Shown piece after piece: positions 1-9,398 of a stretch of DNA of 64,000 bases. The stretch is from contig JBGUYY010000072.1 of assembly GCA_045222555.1 (NCBI GenBank), forward strand, positions 1 through 64,000. The letters run 5' to 3'. Numbering within the stretch: position 1 is the stretch's first letter; each line of letters starts with the position of its first letter. Position numbers and translations under genes: made by a program. The notes beneath the pieces were generated by a model. That model was not told where the DNA came from and did no database searches. It saw only the letters and a list, made by a program, of their open reading frames with translations. The DNA is from UBA1756 sp045222555 (GTDB lineage Bacteria; Bacteroidota; Bacteroidia; Bacteroidales; WCHB1-69).

Positions 1-3000
1 TACTGCTTCGACAAACAGTGTCAATTCGATTTACATGGTATACTTTTCAATTATTATCGTGGTATACTTTTCGATTATTATTTACAACCGCCACCGCCAA
101 GCAGAAAGTTATCACTGACATTTGCGACTATTTCAAGCGAAAACTGAATGTGGATCTGAAGATATTTGCTTCTACTTCTGCTCGTGAGAATCTTCATTAT
201 TCTGTAATTTATGCTGAAACAGAGGATGATAAGTATAATCTTATGCGTGGGTTAATGTTAAAAGACAACCGCCCCACTATCATCTATGTGTCGCGAACTC
301 GAAAGACCATTGAGCTGGCTGGCAAACTGACTAAAGACGGCATTCCAGCCTTGCCTTTCAATGGAAAAATGGAAGCCAACGACAAGGTTTCCAACCAGAA
401 TGACTTTATGACCAATAAGGTACGGGCCATTGTGGCCACCTCTGCCTTTGGGATGGGGGTGGACAAAAAAGACGTGGGATTGGTCATCCACTATGACATC
501 TCTGACTCGTTGGAGAACTACGTGCAAGAAGCAGGGCGTGCAGGCCGTGACCCTCATACAGAAGCCCAGTGTTTTGTGCTTTATAGTGACCATGACTTGG
601 ACAAACATTTTATCCTTCTTAATCAAACAAAACTGAGTATCAGTGAAATACAGCAGGTTTGGAAGGCTATCAAAGATTTTACCAAACAACGAAAACAGGT
701 TTGTTGTTCGGCTTTGGAAATTGCCCGTCAGGCGGGATGGAATGATGATGTGCCCGACATTGAAACGCGGGTGCGTACAGCCATAGCCGCTTTGGAGGAT
801 GCGGGTTACGTCAGTAGAGGAAACAATGTTCCGCATGTGTTTGCGACAGGGATTTTGGTCAAAAACATGGATGAGGCGCACCAGCGCATCGACCATTCAG
901 CGGTTTTTACGGATGAAAAAGAAAAACAGGCCGCTATTCGAATCATCAAGTCGCTGATTTCCTGTAAAAGTAAGTCAAATGCAATGTCTGATGATGCTGA
1001 GTCGCGCGTGGACTATTTGGCCGACTGCCTTGGCATGACGAAGGAAACCGTTATTAATACCGTGAATTTGATGCGGCAGGAAGGCATCTTGGCAGATTCG
1101 GAGGATATGTCGGCCTATATCGAGTTTTCGGAAATGAAAGCCAAGCAGACTTTGGAGAATTTCGCGCAGTTGGAACAATTTCTGCTGGCTGCATTTGCAA
1201 GTGGGTCAGATTCTTTTTCTCTCAAAATGTTGAATGAAAATGCTTTGGGGAATGGGATTGCTTCCTCTATCAAAAATATCAAGACACTTCTCTATTTTCT
1301 TTCTGTTAAGTCATACATCAAAAAGAATGAAAATGTTCAAAGGGAAATGGTGCGGGCGATGTTGACACAAGAGGTTGAGTTGATTCAGCAGAAGCACGAC
1401 AGACGTATAGTATTATGCCGTTTTATCATTGAAAAGCTGTATAAAATTGCCGCTCAAAAGCCAATGATAAGTGGCCAAAATGGTAAAATGATAGCTTTTT
1501 CTGTGGTAATGTTGCTCAAGGATTTCAATGCGGCGATGCAACAGCAGCTGTTCCAGAAAAATCAAAAGCCCACTATTGAAGATGTAAAAGAAGCATTGCT
1601 ATATCTTTCAAAAATCGGTTCACTGAAGCTGGAAGGAGGTTTCATGGTGATATACAACGCTATGGAAGTTCACCGACTGAAAGAGATGAAGTATCGTTAC
1701 AAGATGGAAGACTATCGCATGCTGGATGAATTTTACAAGCAGAAAAAACAGCAGATTCATATTGTGGGAGAATATGCCAACATGATGGTTCGCGACTATC
1801 AGGCCGCCTTGCAGTATGTGCAGGATTATTTCCAGCTAGACTATAAAAAGTTCATAGCCAAATACTTTAAGGGAGAGCGGTTGGTAGAGATTGATAGGAA
1901 CATTACTCCAGGAAAATATAAAAAACTGTTTGGGGAGTTGTCGTCTCGGCAGCGTGAAATCATCACCGACAAACAGTCAAAATACATTGTGGTGGCCGCC
2001 GGACCGGGCAGCGGCAAGACACGGGTGCTGGTGCACAAGCTGGCCTCTCTTCTCTTGATGGAGGATGTCAAGCATGAACAGTTACTGATGCTCACTTTTT
2101 CTCGTGCTGCTGCCACAGAATTTAAGCAGCGGCTGATAGAACTTATCGGTAATGCTGCTTACTATGTGGAAATCAAGACTTTCCATGCGTTTAGCTTTGA
2201 TTTGTTAGGCAAGATGGGCAGTTTGGAAGAAGTTGACAATGTAGTGGGTCGGGCTGTGCAGATGATTGAAAATGGAGAGGCAGACCAAAACCGTATCAAC
2301 AAGACTGTTCTGGTGATTGATGAGGCACAGGATATGGACAAAGACGAGTATGCATTGGTGAAAGCCCTTATGAATAACAACGAGGAGATGCGTGTGGTGG
2401 TAGTGGGTGATGACGACCAGAACATCTTCCAGTTTCGCGGAGCTGACAGCCGCTATATGCAGTCATTCGTAAGTGAGATGAGTGCCACAAAGTATGAAAT
2501 GACTGAAAACTATCGCAGTGCGCAGTCCATCGTTTCTTTGGCCAATCAATTTGTACAAGGGATTTCACACCGAATGAAAACCCAGCCGGGTGTTTCGGTG
2601 CAAAACGAAATGGGGACTGTACAAATCGTCCAATACGAAACTGACAATATGGTAATTCCATTGGTGAACCATGTTGTGAATACCTATCTGAATGAGCGTG
2701 CTTGTGTGTTGACACATACCAATGAAGAGGCTGCTCAAATTGTGGGACTTTTGCTACAAAAAGGAATCAATGCTCGGTTGATACAATCAACGGATGGGTT
2801 TCAGTTTGGTAATTTGGCGGAGATTAGATACTTTTTAAAGCAGATTCAAAAGAATATCTCCTCACCTGTTATTAGTGAAGAACTTTGGGAAACTGCTAAA
2901 CAAAAAACTATATTGTCTTACCAAACTAGCATGTGTTTGGATTATCTACGGATGTTTTTCTCTGTTTTTGAAAAAACGAATCCCACCAAATACTATAGCG

Positions 3001-3599
3001 ATTTGCTTGATTTTGTGCAGGAGTCGAATTTGGAGGATTTCTTCGATGACGGGCGGAAGGCCATTATGGTATCAACCATCCATAAGTCGAAAGGACGTGA
3101 GTTTGACACTGTATATATGCTTTTGAATGGGGTAAATGTCGACACTGATGAAGAACGTCGAAAGCTATATGTAGGCATGACCCGTGCAAAAAACGCACTT
3201 TACATACATTGTAACAGCGGACTTTTTCAATCATTAAAAATAAAAGATGTTGATTTTCGGAACGATAAGGAATTATACCCAGTTCCACAGCAAATCACCA
3301 TGCAGTTGACACATCGTGATGTTTATCTGGATTATTTTAAGGGGAAAAAATCACTGATATTGCAGCAACGCAGCGGAATGCCGTTGGTTTTCGATAATGG
3401 GTGTTTTCGTCTGCCAACAGGTGAATACGTTGCTGCTTTGTCACAAAAGATGCGGGAAGAGTTGCAGAAAAAAGGTGAACAAGGGTATCAGGTAAAGTCT
3501 GCTACCATTAACTTCATTGTGGCTTGGCGCGGAGAAAACGACAAGGAAGAGAGCGCCGTTCTACTTCCGGAAATCACACTGAGAAAAGAAAATAACTGA
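1..3599 (+). CDS. RecQ-UvrD double helicase, 5' end missing from window
   Basis: ATP-dependent DNA helicase joining the second half of a RecQ helicase to a complete UvrD/Rep-type (SF1) helicase, presumably acting in DNA repair or fork processing. The frame is open to the left edge; a GTG at 18 is the first possible start inside the window but is probably not the real one. The RecQ part begins at motif III (TATAK) and includes IVYVSRTR and the motif VI stretch QEAGRAGRD near residue 170. The RecQ Walker A and DEAH box should lie upstream. The UvrD part shows AGPGSGKT near residue 660, VIDEAQD near 765, GDDDQNIFQFRGAD, HKSKGREFD near 1020 and YVGMTRAKN near 1050. Such fusions are common in Bacteroidetes at roughly 1600 residues (family knowledge). 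Just before motif III two 24-bp in-frame repeats (36-83) encode WYTF-LL units that do not resemble RecQ, so the junction may be disrupted. Confidence 0.85.
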   Translation, partial: LLRQTVSIRFTWYTFQLLSWYTFRLLFTTATAKQKVITDICDYFKRKLNVDLKIFASTSARENLHYSVIYAETEDDKYNLMRGLMLKDNRPTIIYVSRTRKTIELAGKLTKDGIPALPFNGKMEANDKVSNQNDFMTNKVRAIVATSAFGMGVDKKDVGLVIHYDISDSLENYVQEAGRAGRDPHTEAQCFVLYSDHDLDKHFILLNQTKLSISEIQQVWKAIKDFTKQRKQVCCSALEIARQAGWNDDVPDIETRVRTAIAALEDAGYVSRGNNVPHVFATGILVKNMDEAHQRIDHSAVFTDEKEKQAAIRIIKSLISCKSKSNAMSDDAESRVDYLADCLGMTKETVINTVNLMRQEGILADSEDMSAYIEFSEMKAKQTLENFAQLEQFLLAAFASGSDSFSLKMLNENALGNGIASSIKNIKTLLYFLSVKSYIKKNENVQREMVRAMLTQEVELIQQKHDRRIVLCRFIIEKLYKIAAQKPMISGQNGKMIAFSVVMLLKDFNAAMQQQLFQKNQKPTIEDVKEALLYLSKIGSLKLEGGFMVIYNAMEVHRLKEMKYRYKMEDYRMLDEFYKQKKQQIHIVGEYANMMVRDYQAALQYVQDYFQLDYKKFIAKYFKGERLVEIDRNITPGKYKKLFGELSSRQREIITDKQSKYIVVAAGPGSGKTRVLVHKLASLLLMEDVKHEQLLMLTFSRAAATEFKQRLIELIGNAAYYVEIKTFHAFSFDLLGKMGSLEEVDNVVGRAVQMIENGEADQNRINKTVLVIDEAQDMDKDEYALVKALMNNNEEMRVVVVGDDDQNIFQFRGADSRYMQSFVSEMSATKYEMTENYRSAQSIVSLANQFVQGISHRMKTQPGVSVQNEMGTVQIVQYETDNMVIPLVNHVVNTYLNERACVLTHTNEEAAQIVGLLLQKGINARLIQSTDGFQFGNLAEIRYFLKQIQKNISSPVISEELWETAKQKTILSYQTSMCLDYLRMFFSVFEKTNPTKYYSDLLDFVQESNLEDFFDDGRKAIMVSTIHKSKGREFDTVYMLLNGVNVDTDEERRKLYVGMTRAKNALYIHCNSGLFQSLKIKDVDFRNDKELYPVPQQITMQLTHRDVYLDYFKGKKSLILQQRSGMPLVFDNGCFRLPTGEYVAALSQKMREELQKKGEQGYQVKSATINFIVAWRGENDKEESAVLLPEITLRKENN
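36..83 (+). repeat. two-copy 24-bp in-frame tandem repeat
   Basis: Units at 36-59 and 60-83 differ at few positions and each encodes eight codons (WYTFQLLS, then WYTFRLLF). They stand directly before RecQ motif III of the helicase gene. The AT-rich units are unlike the conserved RecQ sequence expected here. Confidence 0.75.
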
Positions 3600-3703
3600 T
3601 TGAGTACGAGTCTCGAAGCAGACAGCCTATTATTAGTTAGGTTAAAAAGGTTATTTGTTTTATAATAAAAACAGGAGGCTTATAAGAGCATCCTGTCGCC
3701 TTG

Positions 3704-3785
3704 TGCGGATGAGGGGAATCGAACCCCTACTCCTTTCGGAACTAGATCCTAAGTCTAGCGCGTCTACCAATTCCGCCACAACCGC
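3704..3785 (-). tRNA. tRNA-Leu (anticodon TAG)
   Basis: The reverse complement folds into a cloverleaf with a long variable arm. The anticodon loop CTTAGGA gives anticodon TAG (reads CUA). The T arm is GGGG-TTCGATT-CCCC. The acceptor arms GCGGTTG and CATCCGC pair except for one T-T mismatch at the fifth pair. CCA is not encoded. Confidence 0.93.
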
Positions 3786-3893
3786 AAAAAGAGGCCGCAA
3801 AATTACAATTTTTTCTCCGAATAAAAGCAGGAAACGGAATTATTATGTGTTTTTTGAAGAGAGCCACATGACGTACAATTCAAAAAAATTGCG

Positions 3894-3901
3894 TACTTTT
3901 G
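3894..3901 (+). promoter_or_regulatory. -7 promoter element of the alcohol dehydrogenase gene
   Basis: TACTTTTG matches the Bacteroidetes -7 consensus TAnnTTTG, 43 bases before the chosen start codon. A start at 3899 would overlap the promoter itself, which supports the ATG at 3944. Confidence 0.6.
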
Positions 3902-3943
3902 CCCATTAGGATTCTGTGTGACATTCTTCTAAAAATCAGACCT

Positions 3944-5149
3944 ATGGACACTTATCGTTTCAGGAAGCAGATACACAAGTTGCCAGGGAAGGTGATTCAC
4001 CATGTAACACTCCCCAAACCCCTTGTGGTGGAAGGCCACCAGTCGAGGGGAAAGATCGGTGAGATATGCCGACAATGTGGCTACAAGCAGGTGCTGCTGG
4101 TGACGGACAAGACGCTACAGCAGCTGGGCTACGAACAGACCATCATGCAGTCGCTGGAGGCCGCCGGCGTGGGCTGTACCCTGTTTGCTGACATCAACTC
4201 CGAACCCACCATCGACCTGATTGATGCAGGCCGCCAAGCAGCAACAGCCTGTCAGGCAGAGTGCGTAATCGCCTTGGGCGGCGGATCGGTGCTCGACACC
4301 TGCAAGATGATTGTCGCTGGCATGAAATTACCCCATCTGAAAACCAAATCCCTGCTGCTCAAGTTTTTGGTGGTTCCGAATAAAACTTTGCCGATGATTT
4401 CGGTGCCCTCTACTGCTGGTACTGGCGCCGAGATTACCGTAGGTGCTGTGGTGACCAACGCCCACGGCGTGAAAGGCTCCACCGTGCTGATAGGCCTTAA
4501 CGTCACTCATGTGATTCTCGATAGCGAACTCACCCTCCACGCGCCGTCTATGGTGACCGCTGCCTGTGGGATGGATGCCCTCAGCCACGTGGTAGAGGGC
4601 GCTGTGAGCGACGTGGATATGGACGAAGAGAATATGCGACTCTCTCAAGAGGGCGTGCGGCTGATCTTTCAACACCTGCCCATCGTGATGAAAGAGCCTG
4701 AAAATATTGAGTCGCGACTGGCGATGTGCCGCGCTGCCATGTACGGCGGCAACGCCATCAACACGCAGCTGGCCGGCTATGTACACGCCTTCGCCCATAG
4801 TATCGGCGCTAAATATCATGTCCCTCATGGACAGGCCATTACCTTGATGATGATGCCCGTGTTGGAATATCAGAAAGAGGTCTGTCAGGCCCGCTACGCC
4901 ATGCTGGCCCGCTACTGCCAACTCGCCGATGAAAACACCAGCGATGCCGAAGCCGCCGACCATTTTCTGCAAGCCGTCGTCCAGTTGATTCAAACGTGCG
5001 GCATGGACAATCTTTCTGTACCTATTAAAGAAGATGATATTGAAGAACTTACCCGCATGATTGCCAAAGACTCCATCAACTATTCCGCTCCCATGACTTT
5101 CAGCAACGAAGACATCAGGAAGGTGCTGGAGCAGGTGGCTCAAAAGTAG
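3944..5149 (+). CDS. iron-containing alcohol dehydrogenase
   Basis: Group III (Fe-ADH) NAD(P)-dependent alcohol dehydrogenase of 401 residues, a normal family length, interconverting alcohols and aldehydes in the cytoplasm. It shows the nucleotide-binding GGGSVLDTCK, the family signature PSTAGTGAE, and the metal-ligand region MDALSHVVEG followed by HAFAHSIGAKYHVPHG, whose histidines bind iron. The ATG at 3944 (MDTYRFRKQ) is preferred to 3899 because of the promoter at 3894. An aldehyde dehydrogenase follows 73 bases downstream on the same strand, so the pair may handle one alcohol/aldehyde couple; the substrate cannot be told from sequence. The last four bases overlap a dispersed palindromic repeat. 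Confidence 0.93.
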   Translation: MDTYRFRKQIHKLPGKVIHHVTLPKPLVVEGHQSRGKIGEICRQCGYKQVLLVTDKTLQQLGYEQTIMQSLEAAGVGCTLFADINSEPTIDLIDAGRQAATACQAECVIALGGGSVLDTCKMIVAGMKLPHLKTKSLLLKFLVVPNKTLPMISVPSTAGTGAEITVGAVVTNAHGVKGSTVLIGLNVTHVILDSELTLHAPSMVTAACGMDALSHVVEGAVSDVDMDEENMRLSQEGVRLIFQHLPIVMKEPENIESRLAMCRAAMYGGNAINTQLAGYVHAFAHSIGAKYHVPHGQAITLMMMPVLEYQKEVCQARYAMLARYCQLADENTSDAEAADHFLQAVVQLIQTCGMDNLSVPIKEDDIEELTRMIAKDSINYSAPMTFSNEDIRKVLEQVAQK

Positions 5150-5173
5150 AGACGCGATTCATCACGTCTCTAC
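5146..5173. repeat. dispersed 28-bp palindrome, family 1, copy a
   Basis: Arms GTAGAGACG and CGTCTCTAC with a 10-base centre. It overlaps the stop codon of the upstream dehydrogenase and could form a 3' end hairpin. Other copies lie at 9332, 19371, 21371, 21878 and 37751. Confidence 0.85.
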
Positions 5174-5222
5174 AAAAACATTCGGACAAAATCTCTTAAT
5201 TATAAAAAATCAACTACCAACC

Positions 5223-6638
5223 ATGTATAACGAAACAGAAATCAGCAATATCGTGGCGGCGCAGCGAAAGTTTTTCCGCACGGGTGCCACGCTCCCGATC
5301 AAGTGGCGCATCCAGCAGCTCAAAAAGCTGAAAGCGGCTGTCATTGCGCATGAGAAAGAGTTTGAGGATGCCCTGGCCGAAGATTTAGGGCGAAGTCAGG
5401 TGGAAGCGTATCTGTGCGATATCGGTCCTATCGTTGTGGAAATCAATGAGATGATAAGAGGTTTGCGCCGGTGGGCACGTCCTGAACGCCATTTCAGCGG
5501 CTTCATGTGCTTCCCCAGCATGATCACCAAAGTCTATAAAATGCCCTACGGCGTGTCGTTGGTCATCAGTCCGTTCAACTTCCCCATCCTGCTCACCATC
5601 GGCGTGGTGGCGGCGGCGATGGCAGGCGGTAACACAGCGGTCATCAAGGCCAGCAGCAAGTCGGCGGCCAGCACCGCAGCCCTCAAACGCTTCTTCGCCG
5701 AGGTGTTCCCGCCGGAATATGTCACCCTGATTGATGGAGGCCACGACGTGGCCGATATGTGCCTGGCACAGCGTTTCGACAAGATTTTCTACACCGGCTC
5801 GCCGGCCGTGGGCAAGCATGTGCTGATGGAAGCCGCCCGAAACCTCACTCCCGTGGCATTGGAATTGGGAGGCGAGACGGGCAACTGGTGCGTGGTGCGC
5901 CAAGATGCCGACCTGAAGGACGCCGCCCGTAAGATCGCCTTCTTCAAGCTCTGCAATGCCGGTCAGATCTGCATCAATATCAACCAGATAGCCATTGCCG
6001 AAGAAGTAGCAGAGCCGTTTTTGGAAGAACTGAAAAAGGCCTTTGTAGCCCAAATCGGGGAACATGCTGAAAAGAATCCCGAGTATCCCAAACTTATCAC
6101 AGACGCAGCCTACGACAAGTGCGCCCGTCTGGCCGATGAGCACCGCGACCGCATCGTCTTCGGAGGCGTGGGCGACAGGGAGAGCCGCCGCTATGCCCCC
6201 ACTATCATCTATCCCGTTGGCATCAATGAGCCTATTGTACAGCACGAGCTGTTCTGTCCGCTGTTGCCCATTGTGCCGTTCAAAGATGCGGAGGTGGACG
6301 CGCTGATGGAGACCATTGCCGACCGCGAGCATCCATTGGCTATATATTTGTTTACCAAGAATATGCGATGGGCCAACCGGGTCATGCGCACCCAACAGTT
6401 TGGGGGCGGTTGCATCAACGAGGTGTGTATCCACATGATGGTAAAAGGAGTGCCTTTCAACGGCACGGGGCATTCGGGTATGGGTGCCTATCATGGCGAG
6501 TGGGGTTTCCGCGAGTTTACACACCCGCAGACCGTGCTCAAAGGCCGCACGCGCCTTAACCTGCCGCTGCGAGAGCACCCCTATAGTGGCAAGTCAGGGG
6601 ATAAAAAGTTGAAAATTCTACGGATTTTTGAGCGATAA
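5223..6638 (+). CDS. aldehyde dehydrogenase family protein
   Basis: NAD(P)-dependent aldehyde dehydrogenase of 471 residues, oxidising an aldehyde to a carboxylate. The length and the C-terminal region (GGGCINEVCIHM, FNGTGHSGMGAYHGEWGF) resemble the ALDH3-like branch. Visible catalytic elements are the oxyanion Asn in SPFNFP, the general-base Glu in LELGGE and the nucleophilic Cys in NAGQICIN. The common LELGGK is changed to LELGGETGNW, a possible subfamily mark. It follows an iron-type alcohol dehydrogenase on the same strand, suggesting paired use in fermentation or detoxification (inference). Confidence 0.93.
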   Translation: MYNETEISNIVAAQRKFFRTGATLPIKWRIQQLKKLKAAVIAHEKEFEDALAEDLGRSQVEAYLCDIGPIVVEINEMIRGLRRWARPERHFSGFMCFPSMITKVYKMPYGVSLVISPFNFPILLTIGVVAAAMAGGNTAVIKASSKSAASTAALKRFFAEVFPPEYVTLIDGGHDVADMCLAQRFDKIFYTGSPAVGKHVLMEAARNLTPVALELGGETGNWCVVRQDADLKDAARKIAFFKLCNAGQICININQIAIAEEVAEPFLEELKKAFVAQIGEHAEKNPEYPKLITDAAYDKCARLADEHRDRIVFGGVGDRESRRYAPTIIYPVGINEPIVQHELFCPLLPIVPFKDAEVDALMETIADREHPLAIYLFTKNMRWANRVMRTQQFGGGCINEVCIHMMVKGVPFNGTGHSGMGAYHGEWGFREFTHPQTVLKGRTRLNLPLREHPYSGKSGDKKLKILRIFER

Positions 6639-6677
6639 AAGATAACTAGTTCATTCCATTAAAAGAAAAAATAAGCT

Positions 6678-7130
6678 ATGAAAAAAAACGAAAAGTATGA
6701 ACTGCTGTATAAGCAGGTTCTTTCACTGGCGGAAGGGGAGCACGATATGGTGGCCATGATGGCCAACACCGCGGCGTTGATACAGGAGACATTCGGTTTT
6801 TGGTGGACGGGGTTTTACCGCGTGGCGGGTGAGGAGCTGGTGCTGGGACCGTTTCAGGGACCGGTTGCCTGTTCGCGCATCCCGTTTGGCCGCGGGGTGT
6901 GCGGCACCGCATGGCAATTGCGACACACCCTTGTCGTACCCGATGTGGAAAAGTTTCCCGGACACATTGCTTGCAGTAGCGCCTCCCGCAGCGAAATTGT
7001 GGTGCCGCTGATTTTCCAAGACCGGGTGGTTGCAGTGTTAGACATTGACAGCGAGCATCTTGCAACATTCGACGAAACCGATCAGGCCGGTTTGGAGAAA
7101 CTGGCGGAGGTGTTGGCGCCATTAGCATGA
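6678..7130 (+). CDS. msrC: free methionine-(R)-sulfoxide reductase (GAF domain)
   Basis: Single GAF-domain enzyme of 150 residues that reduces free methionine-R-sulfoxide, part of oxidative-damage repair in the cytoplasm. The fRMsr hallmarks are all present: WTGFYRV, GPFQGPVACSRIPFGRGVCG and HIACSSASRSEIVVP. These carry the three cysteines (PVAC, GVCG, IACSS) of the family's catalytic and resolving set. The length equals that of typical fRMsr proteins. The stop codon overlaps a possible upstream start of the next frame, but the lipoprotein there most likely begins later, at 7184. Confidence 0.93.
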   Translation: MKKNEKYELLYKQVLSLAEGEHDMVAMMANTAALIQETFGFWWTGFYRVAGEELVLGPFQGPVACSRIPFGRGVCGTAWQLRHTLVVPDVEKFPGHIACSSASRSEIVVPLIFQDRVVAVLDIDSEHLATFDETDQAGLEKLAEVLAPLA

Positions 7131-7183
7131 GGGTTGGATACCAAAATAAGTGTACCTTTTTCGCGTTTAAAATAAAAAATGTC

Positions 7184-7600
7184 ATGAAGAAAAAACTACC
7201 TTGTATAGCGACAATTCTTTCCTTTTTATCACTGTCACTGCTTTGTGCGGGCTGCGGATATGGCGATTGTGGAGAGAATAAGCACTTTAGCACTAAAGAA
7301 TTATCTAAAAACGTATATGAAGAAGAATATAAGTGTTATTGTGGCGGGGCTACCACTACGGATGTCATCTATGTATATATCACTGATTCAACTTCTTTTA
7401 GAAAATATGTCGGGAAATATGACGAGCTTGATATGCTCTTTTGTGAAAGCAAATCGGATACCATCGTGGATGTCTATCAAAAGAAAGATGTCGGCATGAT
7501 CAAGCATGTTTACAAAACCAAATTGTTAAAAAGCTATAATATCAATGACTTGAAAAGGGAAAACAAGTTCGACGAGCCCTGTGAGAAAAGGTGGAAATAG
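7184..7600 (+). CDS. small secreted lipoprotein of unknown function
   Basis: A 138-residue protein starting MKKKLPCIATILSFLSLSLL followed by the lipobox CAGC, so it is predicted to be exported and lipidated. The in-frame start at 7127 would bury the signal peptide behind 19 residues, so the ATG at 7184 is chosen. The mature part has several cysteines (GCGYGDC, YKCYCGG) and no domain I recognise. It follows the msrC-type gene closely, but no functional link is evident. Confidence 0.7.
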   Translation: MKKKLPCIATILSFLSLSLLCAGCGYGDCGENKHFSTKELSKNVYEEEYKCYCGGATTTDVIYVYITDSTSFRKYVGKYDELDMLFCESKSDTIVDVYQKKDVGMIKHVYKTKLLKSYNINDLKRENKFDEPCEKRWK

Positions 7601-7637
7601 AGTGCAGATGGGATGAGTGTATTTGGATTATTTTTTG

Positions 7638-7645
7638 TAAATTTG
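7638..7645 (+). promoter_or_regulatory. -7 promoter element for iorAB
   Basis: TAAATTTG matches TAnnTTTG and lies 71 bases before iorA in an AT-rich leader. A clear -33 element at the usual spacing is not seen. Confidence 0.5.
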
Positions 7646-7716
7646 CACCCATTAATTATCATTCTATCGTTATTAATTAAAATATTATAAATCAAATAAT
7701 TATAAAACCAAATCTT

Positions 7717-9318
7717 ATGGCTAAAACACTTTTACTGGGAGTTGAGGCAATTGCGCAAGGCGCACTTGACGCAGGATTGTCCGGAGTATATGCATATCCG
7801 GGAACTCCCTCCACCGAAATCACTGAGTACATTCAGAACTCCAAACAGGCTGTGGAAGGCAACGTCCACCGCATCTGGGCAGGCAACGAGAAGACCGCCA
7901 TGGAGTCGGCTGTCGGCATGTCGTACGCCGGCAAGCGCGCCATGGTCTGCATGAAGCATGTCGGTCTGAATGTGGCCGCTGACCCGTTCATGAACTCCTC
8001 CATCACTGGCGCCAACGGCGGTCTCGTGGTGGTGGTGGCCGACGACCCGTCGATGCACTCCTCACAGGATGAGCAGGACTCTCGCTACTACGGCAAGTTC
8101 GCCCTCATCCCGGTCATGGAACCCTCCAACCAGCAGGAAGCCTACAACATGGTGTATGACGCTTTCGACCTTTCCGAGAAATATCATACCCCCGTCCTGC
8201 TGCGTGTGACCACCCGTCTGGCCCACTCCCGCGCCGGTGTGGAACGCCGCGAAGCCCGCAAACAGAACGAGCTCAACGTGTGCAGCAACCCGAAACAGTT
8301 TGTGCTGCTGCCCGCCAACGCCCGCAACCACTATCGCGCCCTGCTCGAGAAACAGCCCGACTTCGAGATGGAGTCCGAAAAATCACAATACAACCGCTAC
8401 ACCGATGGCGCCGACAAGAAACTCGGTATCATCGCCTCCGGTATCGGTTACAACTACGTGATGGAGAACTACGTGGGCACCACCTGCCCCTACCCCGTAC
8501 TGAAAGTTTCGCAGTACCCCGCTCCTACCAACCTCATCGCCAAGATGGTGGACGAGTGCGAGAGCGTGCTGGTGGTGGAAGAGGGCTACCCGCTGATTGA
8601 GGACCACCTCCGCGGTTTGCTCAACCGTACCGGCAACATCAAGGGCCGTATGGACGGCACCCTGCCGCGCGACGGCGAGCTCAATCCGAACCTGGTGGCC
8701 AAAGCCCTCGGCCTCTCCGAAAGCTACGGCTCACCCGTTCCCTCCATCGTGGCTCCGCGTCCGCCCGCGCTCTGCAACGGCTGTCCGCATATCGACACCT
8801 ACCTCGCCCTCAACGAGGCGATGAAGGAGCACGGTCCCGGCAAGGTGTTCGCCGACATCGGTTGCTACACCCTCGGCGCACTGCCGCCCTACAAGGCCAT
8901 CTACACCACCCTCGATATGGGTGCTTCCATCACCATGGCCAAGGGTGCCGCCGACTCCGGCATGAGCCCCGTGGTGGCCGTCATCGGTGACTCCACCTTC
9001 ACCCACAGCGGTATGACCTCCCTGCTCGACTGCATCTACGAGAACACCCCCATCACGGTGATGATTCTCGACAACAGCACCACCGGTATGACCGGCGGTC
9101 AGGACAGCCACGCACTCGGTCGTATCGGCAGCATCTGCAAAGGTCTCGGCGTGGCCGAAGAGCACATCCGCATCATCACCCCGTTGAAAAACAACCATGA
9201 TGCCAACGTGCAGGTCATCAAAGAAGAATTGGCCTACCAGGGTGTTTCCGTCATCGTGCCCACCCGCGAATGCATCCAGACCCTGAGCCGCAGAATGAAA
9301 GCCCAAGGCAAAAAATAG
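7717..9318 (+). CDS. iorA: indolepyruvate ferredoxin oxidoreductase, alpha subunit
   Basis: Thiamine-diphosphate-dependent subunit that decarboxylates aryl pyruvates from aromatic amino acids to aryl-acetyl-CoA and passes electrons to ferredoxin. The 533 residues contain the pyruvate-oxidoreductase N-terminal domain (YAYPGTPSTEITEYI), a central domain, RPPALCNGCPH near residue 350, and the ThDP/Mg site GDSTFTHSGM...DNSTTGMTGGQ from about residue 423. The protein ends at the ThDP domain and lacks the C-terminal two-[4Fe-4S] ferredoxin domain that archaeal IorA proteins of about 600 residues carry. As I recall, Bacteroidetes versions are also short. iorB follows after 80 bases that include a palindromic repeat. 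Strong codon bias suggests high expression. Confidence 0.93.
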   Translation: MAKTLLLGVEAIAQGALDAGLSGVYAYPGTPSTEITEYIQNSKQAVEGNVHRIWAGNEKTAMESAVGMSYAGKRAMVCMKHVGLNVAADPFMNSSITGANGGLVVVVADDPSMHSSQDEQDSRYYGKFALIPVMEPSNQQEAYNMVYDAFDLSEKYHTPVLLRVTTRLAHSRAGVERREARKQNELNVCSNPKQFVLLPANARNHYRALLEKQPDFEMESEKSQYNRYTDGADKKLGIIASGIGYNYVMENYVGTTCPYPVLKVSQYPAPTNLIAKMVDECESVLVVEEGYPLIEDHLRGLLNRTGNIKGRMDGTLPRDGELNPNLVAKALGLSESYGSPVPSIVAPRPPALCNGCPHIDTYLALNEAMKEHGPGKVFADIGCYTLGALPPYKAIYTTLDMGASITMAKGAADSGMSPVVAVIGDSTFTHSGMTSLLDCIYENTPITVMILDNSTTGMTGGQDSHALGRIGSICKGLGVAEEHIRIITPLKNNHDANVQVIKEELAYQGVSVIVPTRECIQTLSRRMKAQGKK

Positions 9319-9331
9319 GAATACCGACATC

Positions 9332-9359
9332 GTAGAGACGTGCTGTAGCGCGTCTCTAC
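9332..9359. repeat. dispersed 28-bp palindrome, family 1, copy b
   Basis: Same arms as the 5146 copy with one change in the left arm region. It lies between iorA and iorB, where a hairpin could influence the ratio of the two subunits (inference). Confidence 0.8.
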
Positions 9360-9398
9360 ATCAGGTAAAAAAATACCATCATCAAAACAGAACCAACA

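Noticed and set aside
3655..3909. Short plus-strand protein-like frame
   Set aside because: It crosses tRNA-Leu on the other strand and the promoter of the next gene.
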